7,652 nt of DNA from CAZQCI01 sp964592255 (GTDB taxonomy: Bacteria; UBA10199; SBBF01): contig CAZQCI010000104.1 in assembly GCA_964592255.1 (NCBI GenBank), forward strand, positions 1-7,652. Direction: 5' to 3'. The position numbers were made by a program, and so were the translations under genes. Positions 6,201-7,652 of the stretch are shown here, piece after piece. How positions within the stretch are numbered: the first letter of the stretch is position 1; each line of letters starts with the position of its first letter. Under the pieces are notes generated by a model, which did no database searches, had not been told where the DNA came from, and worked only from the letters and a program-made list of their open reading frames with translations.

Positions 6201-7652
6201 GTCTTCAACAGTTTGGATCCAATGTTGATCAACAGCCAATACAACCAAGTTATAGAAAGAACCTATTTCTTCCAACGACAAATGAGAAACCAAATCCGAA
6301 AAAGGGGGTTTCAGCAAATCTGAAAGTGTCAAATGGAAAAAATCTAGATCCTGCTGTTTAAACTGAGCTGCAAAAATAATATTTTTTTTCAGATTATCTG
6401 ATGAGTCAGAAAAAACCTGTTGCCTTAAACGCGCAACAACTGACCCAGCTTGGTTCATATCAAAATCAGTAGCTGGCAATTCCAACAAATTGGGCTCCAT
6501 CAACAACAAAAAACAAATTTTTGAAAAATCTTCTGGAGATAATTGATTTCTTAAAACTTCTAATGCTTTTATTCTTTCGGGATTTATCTGATTATTTCCT
6601 TGGGAATCTACTGTTATGCTCAAAATTTTTATCAGCAAAAAACGGCCATCATAATAATAGTTCTCCCACAAAATATTCTTGTCACTTTCAGGAATATAAC
6701 AAATGGTTTTAGCTAAGGAGAGTTCCAGTTCTCTTATTTGTTGCAAAGACAAAGCTTTATTTTCTGACAATGCCTTTCTCAAGTCTTGAAAATAATCAAA
6801 AGCAGTTCCAAGGATAGAAACCAGTTTATTTTCGTGATCAAAAAACTCTGTATAAGGCTCTGAAGCCTCCTGAACATGTTTTTGACCCACCTCAGAGACC
6901 ATATAATCAAAAACAGAAAACGCCTTTTCCCCAAGTGATCTAACTTGAGAGGCCAAAACGAGTGTATTCTCCCAATATAAATTCAGCGGATTCAGGCCAA
7001 CTACAGCATCATCCGAAAGGGGTGGATTAAATAAACGATGAAAAATTCTTTTGTCGGGATCTTTATAAAATTCTCCTGTCATGAAATTGAAAAAAGGAAT
7101 TGTTGCAGCTCCCAAAAGAGACACCAGAGCTTTGATTTTTTTTCCATAATCTCCCGAAAGAAGGTCAGGTAAATTTTCAGAAGACGTTTTCTGCAGAAAA
7201 GGAATGCCAAATAACGTAGGGGGCTCATCTAAATGAGTCGAATTTTCCCATGTATAATATTGTACCTGCTCATCCGTCACTTTTCCAAAAATACCTTCAA
7301 GAACAGAATCCACAGGGTTGCCAAGCCATGCTGAAACAGCTCCTTGCCACACGGACCATGTTTGAAGAGGCAACGAAAAATGAGAGTCTTTTATCTGATA
7401 AGTCTGATAAAAATTCAAAGTGACATTTAAAGCCGACCAATTGTGTTGAGACAAAGCCCATTGACAGGCCGCTTTTAAATCTTCATCATTTCTCGGTTGA
7501 TAAAAATCTAAAAAAGAAAAGAAAATAGTAACCTGTTTAGGAGTCAACTGTAATACCTGTCCAACAACATCTCCCAATTTTTCAAAAAAAGTGTCAAAGT
7601 CAGGAACATATTTATTCCCAATCCATAGCCACACACCGACATAAGCAATATT
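3297..7652 (-). CDS. Large helical protein with a C-terminal caspase/gingipain-like (clan CD) peptidase segment, 5' end beyond window
   Basis: I do not recognise this protein as a named family. About 1,450 codons are open to the right edge. GTG 7634 could start a 1,445-residue product but has no ribosome site, and the frame stays open upstream (N-I-A-Y-V-G), so the true start is probably outside. Numbering here is from that GTG. Residues 1 to about 1000 are predominantly helical with many Leu/Phe/Trp residues and include a duplicated unit (462-554). Around 1034-1170 a pattern of hydrophobic strand, helix, strand ends in MVGIIGH (His1080). The next strand, APIIYNGVC, ends at Cys1114 and is followed by TSW. 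VGT and a long helix come after, as in clan CD cysteine peptidases; gingipain R has almost the same His-Cys spacing. DPDGDG (1197-1202) resembles a calcium loop. The last 240 residues are unassigned. The fold is inferred by eye. An inactive homologue is possible, since Val rather than Ala/Gly precedes the Cys. Confidence 0.9.
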   Translation of the reverse strand, partial: NIAYVGVWLWIGNKYVPDFDTFFEKLGDVVGQVLQLTPKQVTIFFSFLDFYQPRNDEDLKAACQWALSQHNWSALNVTLNFYQTYQIKDSHFSLPLQTWSVWQGAVSAWLGNPVDSVLEGIFGKVTDEQVQYYTWENSTHLDEPPTLFGIPFLQKTSSENLPDLLSGDYGKKIKALVSLLGAATIPFFNFMTGEFYKDPDKRIFHRLFNPPLSDDAVVGLNPLNLYWENTLVLASQVRSLGEKAFSVFDYMVSEVGQKHVQEASEPYTEFFDHENKLVSILGTAFDYFQDLRKALSENKALSLQQIRELELSLAKTICYIPESDKNILWENYYYDGRFLLIKILSITVDSQGNNQINPERIKALEVLRNQLSPEDFSKICFLLLMEPNLLELPATDFDMNQAGSVVARLRQQVFSDSSDNLKKNIIFAAQFKQQDLDFFHLTLSDLLKPPFSDLVSHLSLEEIGSFYNLVVLAVDQHWIQTVEDLNLNNPDSVAAPLLCSFKSVPDGKKDDFFDLIFLAAHDGFFSSLEDLNPDRESSLMSRWILPFLRAPLQVTPEEYWATLKLLSDDLSSKDLIESMVYAESLGLSWKEFLKKFDARCLNFMSLKEYVFYVAHGRFPHFWEGDQRQKIGGLTFENNSVPRAFEILSNNPPDVVWFLLSDFFESVFTWVSLTENTGISFYEKCYQPFVSLLHHPALRHERSLILNILNQLRHYLPAVSPCSQNIQDLFIATLPTLDDADLHIDIIVSWVDDPTLPDSIKSQLVGQIPQWLCTPFSDLRKCRVHAVLDRLDTLYGLGLSPEVWNHLATLLRHEGSFEDLQDLLEDRDLFYKQDHPETNNLVDSVLFDLLEAPHRFACCDLNLSLKQKEMLAELKAKPDPSFQDVQIIAWLESRSRLSPEEMVDLENLRSQAVVVLTDRFLKGKLSLEHTEHLFALAAQAGRLGQAFYFEFSKRREKADADFAKVDSVKKERIEQVLIAGDKRVLPASPDYAYLFPKGKKVFYGELFIGNVVSGVRGYFFEALKKLLLYRHYHQIPSDQPDIFLFEKYDVVHGVTMRFKIMTAGPEVALAFKRAQTGQTDMVGIIGHTESATALARMMTSENLLDDNGSFSNAPIIYNGVCTSWPVLGPLVSRYMPQAQMVGTNSITTAQETIIALDALILGVEHRNNWSQIRARVHDDEHKSFFTNPDIYLFPDQKKTLPYRDPDGDGLSTSVDPQFDLISSQQALKRSSALTYNSQINWALVPLQIVENSLNGRFSSDNFLKRFGSIHLGAGDYSNRPGWHKNLEVDSTQPPLVDVKVDDKNKENHDVTITLAAGYQPTSDIGLLLMASFETACTLRKNYALTQGRIVKREVPLEQLSGPDQFWAFILTMQHLSEDFHNMGGSDNTEFAQKVENLFQEFCERYHLPKELKWQEVDEACVYASMMWQDASFAHRYQKEFKSYQRVRQFFST
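5973..6251 (-). repeat. Internal duplication in the large protein (about 46 residues per unit)
   Basis: Residues 462-507 and 508-554 of the large product line up without gaps in their first half. NLVVLAVDQHWIQTVEDLN matches DLIFLAAHDGFFSSLEDLN at the Leu, Leu-Ala and Glu-Asp-Leu-Asn positions. Each unit is followed by a hydrophobic helix. This suggests a helical-repeat (solenoid) region. Divergence is high and only two units are clear. Confidence 0.45.

Noticed and set aside
5842..6228. Plus-strand frame of 128 codons inside the large gene
   Set aside because: Antisense shadow with Lys/Ser/Phe-rich composition derived from the AT-rich opposite strand.
1..7652. CRISPR array, insertion sequence, integrase or attachment site
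   Set aside because: No spaced direct repeats, transposase motifs or terminal repeats were seen on either strand.

Overview
All recognisable genes in this window lie on the minus strand. The set is a CdnL/CarD-type RNA polymerase-binding regulator, a soluble PAS histidine kinase and an NtrC-type sigma-54 activator. This suggests a Gram-negative bacterium of the broad former Deltaproteobacteria (Myxococcota, Desulfobacterota, Bdellovibrionota or a related uncultured lineage). That placement is an inference from gene content. Two runs of exactly ten Ns (1657-1666 and 2318-2327) show that this is a scaffold of joined contigs, probably a draft or metagenome assembly. Each run falls inside a gene and only appears to break it.

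Right part, 3048-7652: a very long gene is open at the right window edge, with about 1,450 codons visible. It is followed after 17 bases by a 76-residue Ala/Pro-rich small protein, and then by a strong stem-loop terminator. The large protein is mostly helical and carries at least one internal duplication. Near its C-terminus it has a segment that looks like a caspase/gingipain-fold (clan CD) cysteine peptidase. A His and a Cys each follow a hydrophobic strand and lie 34 residues apart, and a calcium-loop-like DPDGDG segment comes after them. I do not recognise a named family for either protein. This pair is the best candidate in the window for an undescribed system.

Middle, 2134-3047: a 366-base non-coding stretch holds several inverted repeats and two candidate sigma-70 promoters that read into a carD/cdnL-type gene. 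That gene is intact once the N-run is treated as a placeholder.

Left part, 1-1934: a histidine kinase gene is interrupted by the other N-run. After 184 bases comes the start of its likely partner, a sigma-54-dependent response regulator that runs off the left edge inside the AAA+ Walker A motif. In the expected scheme the kinase phosphorylates Asp53 of the regulator, which then activates sigma-54 promoters elsewhere. The input signal and targets cannot be read from this window. Nothing visible links the two-component pair to the large protein operon beyond proximity.
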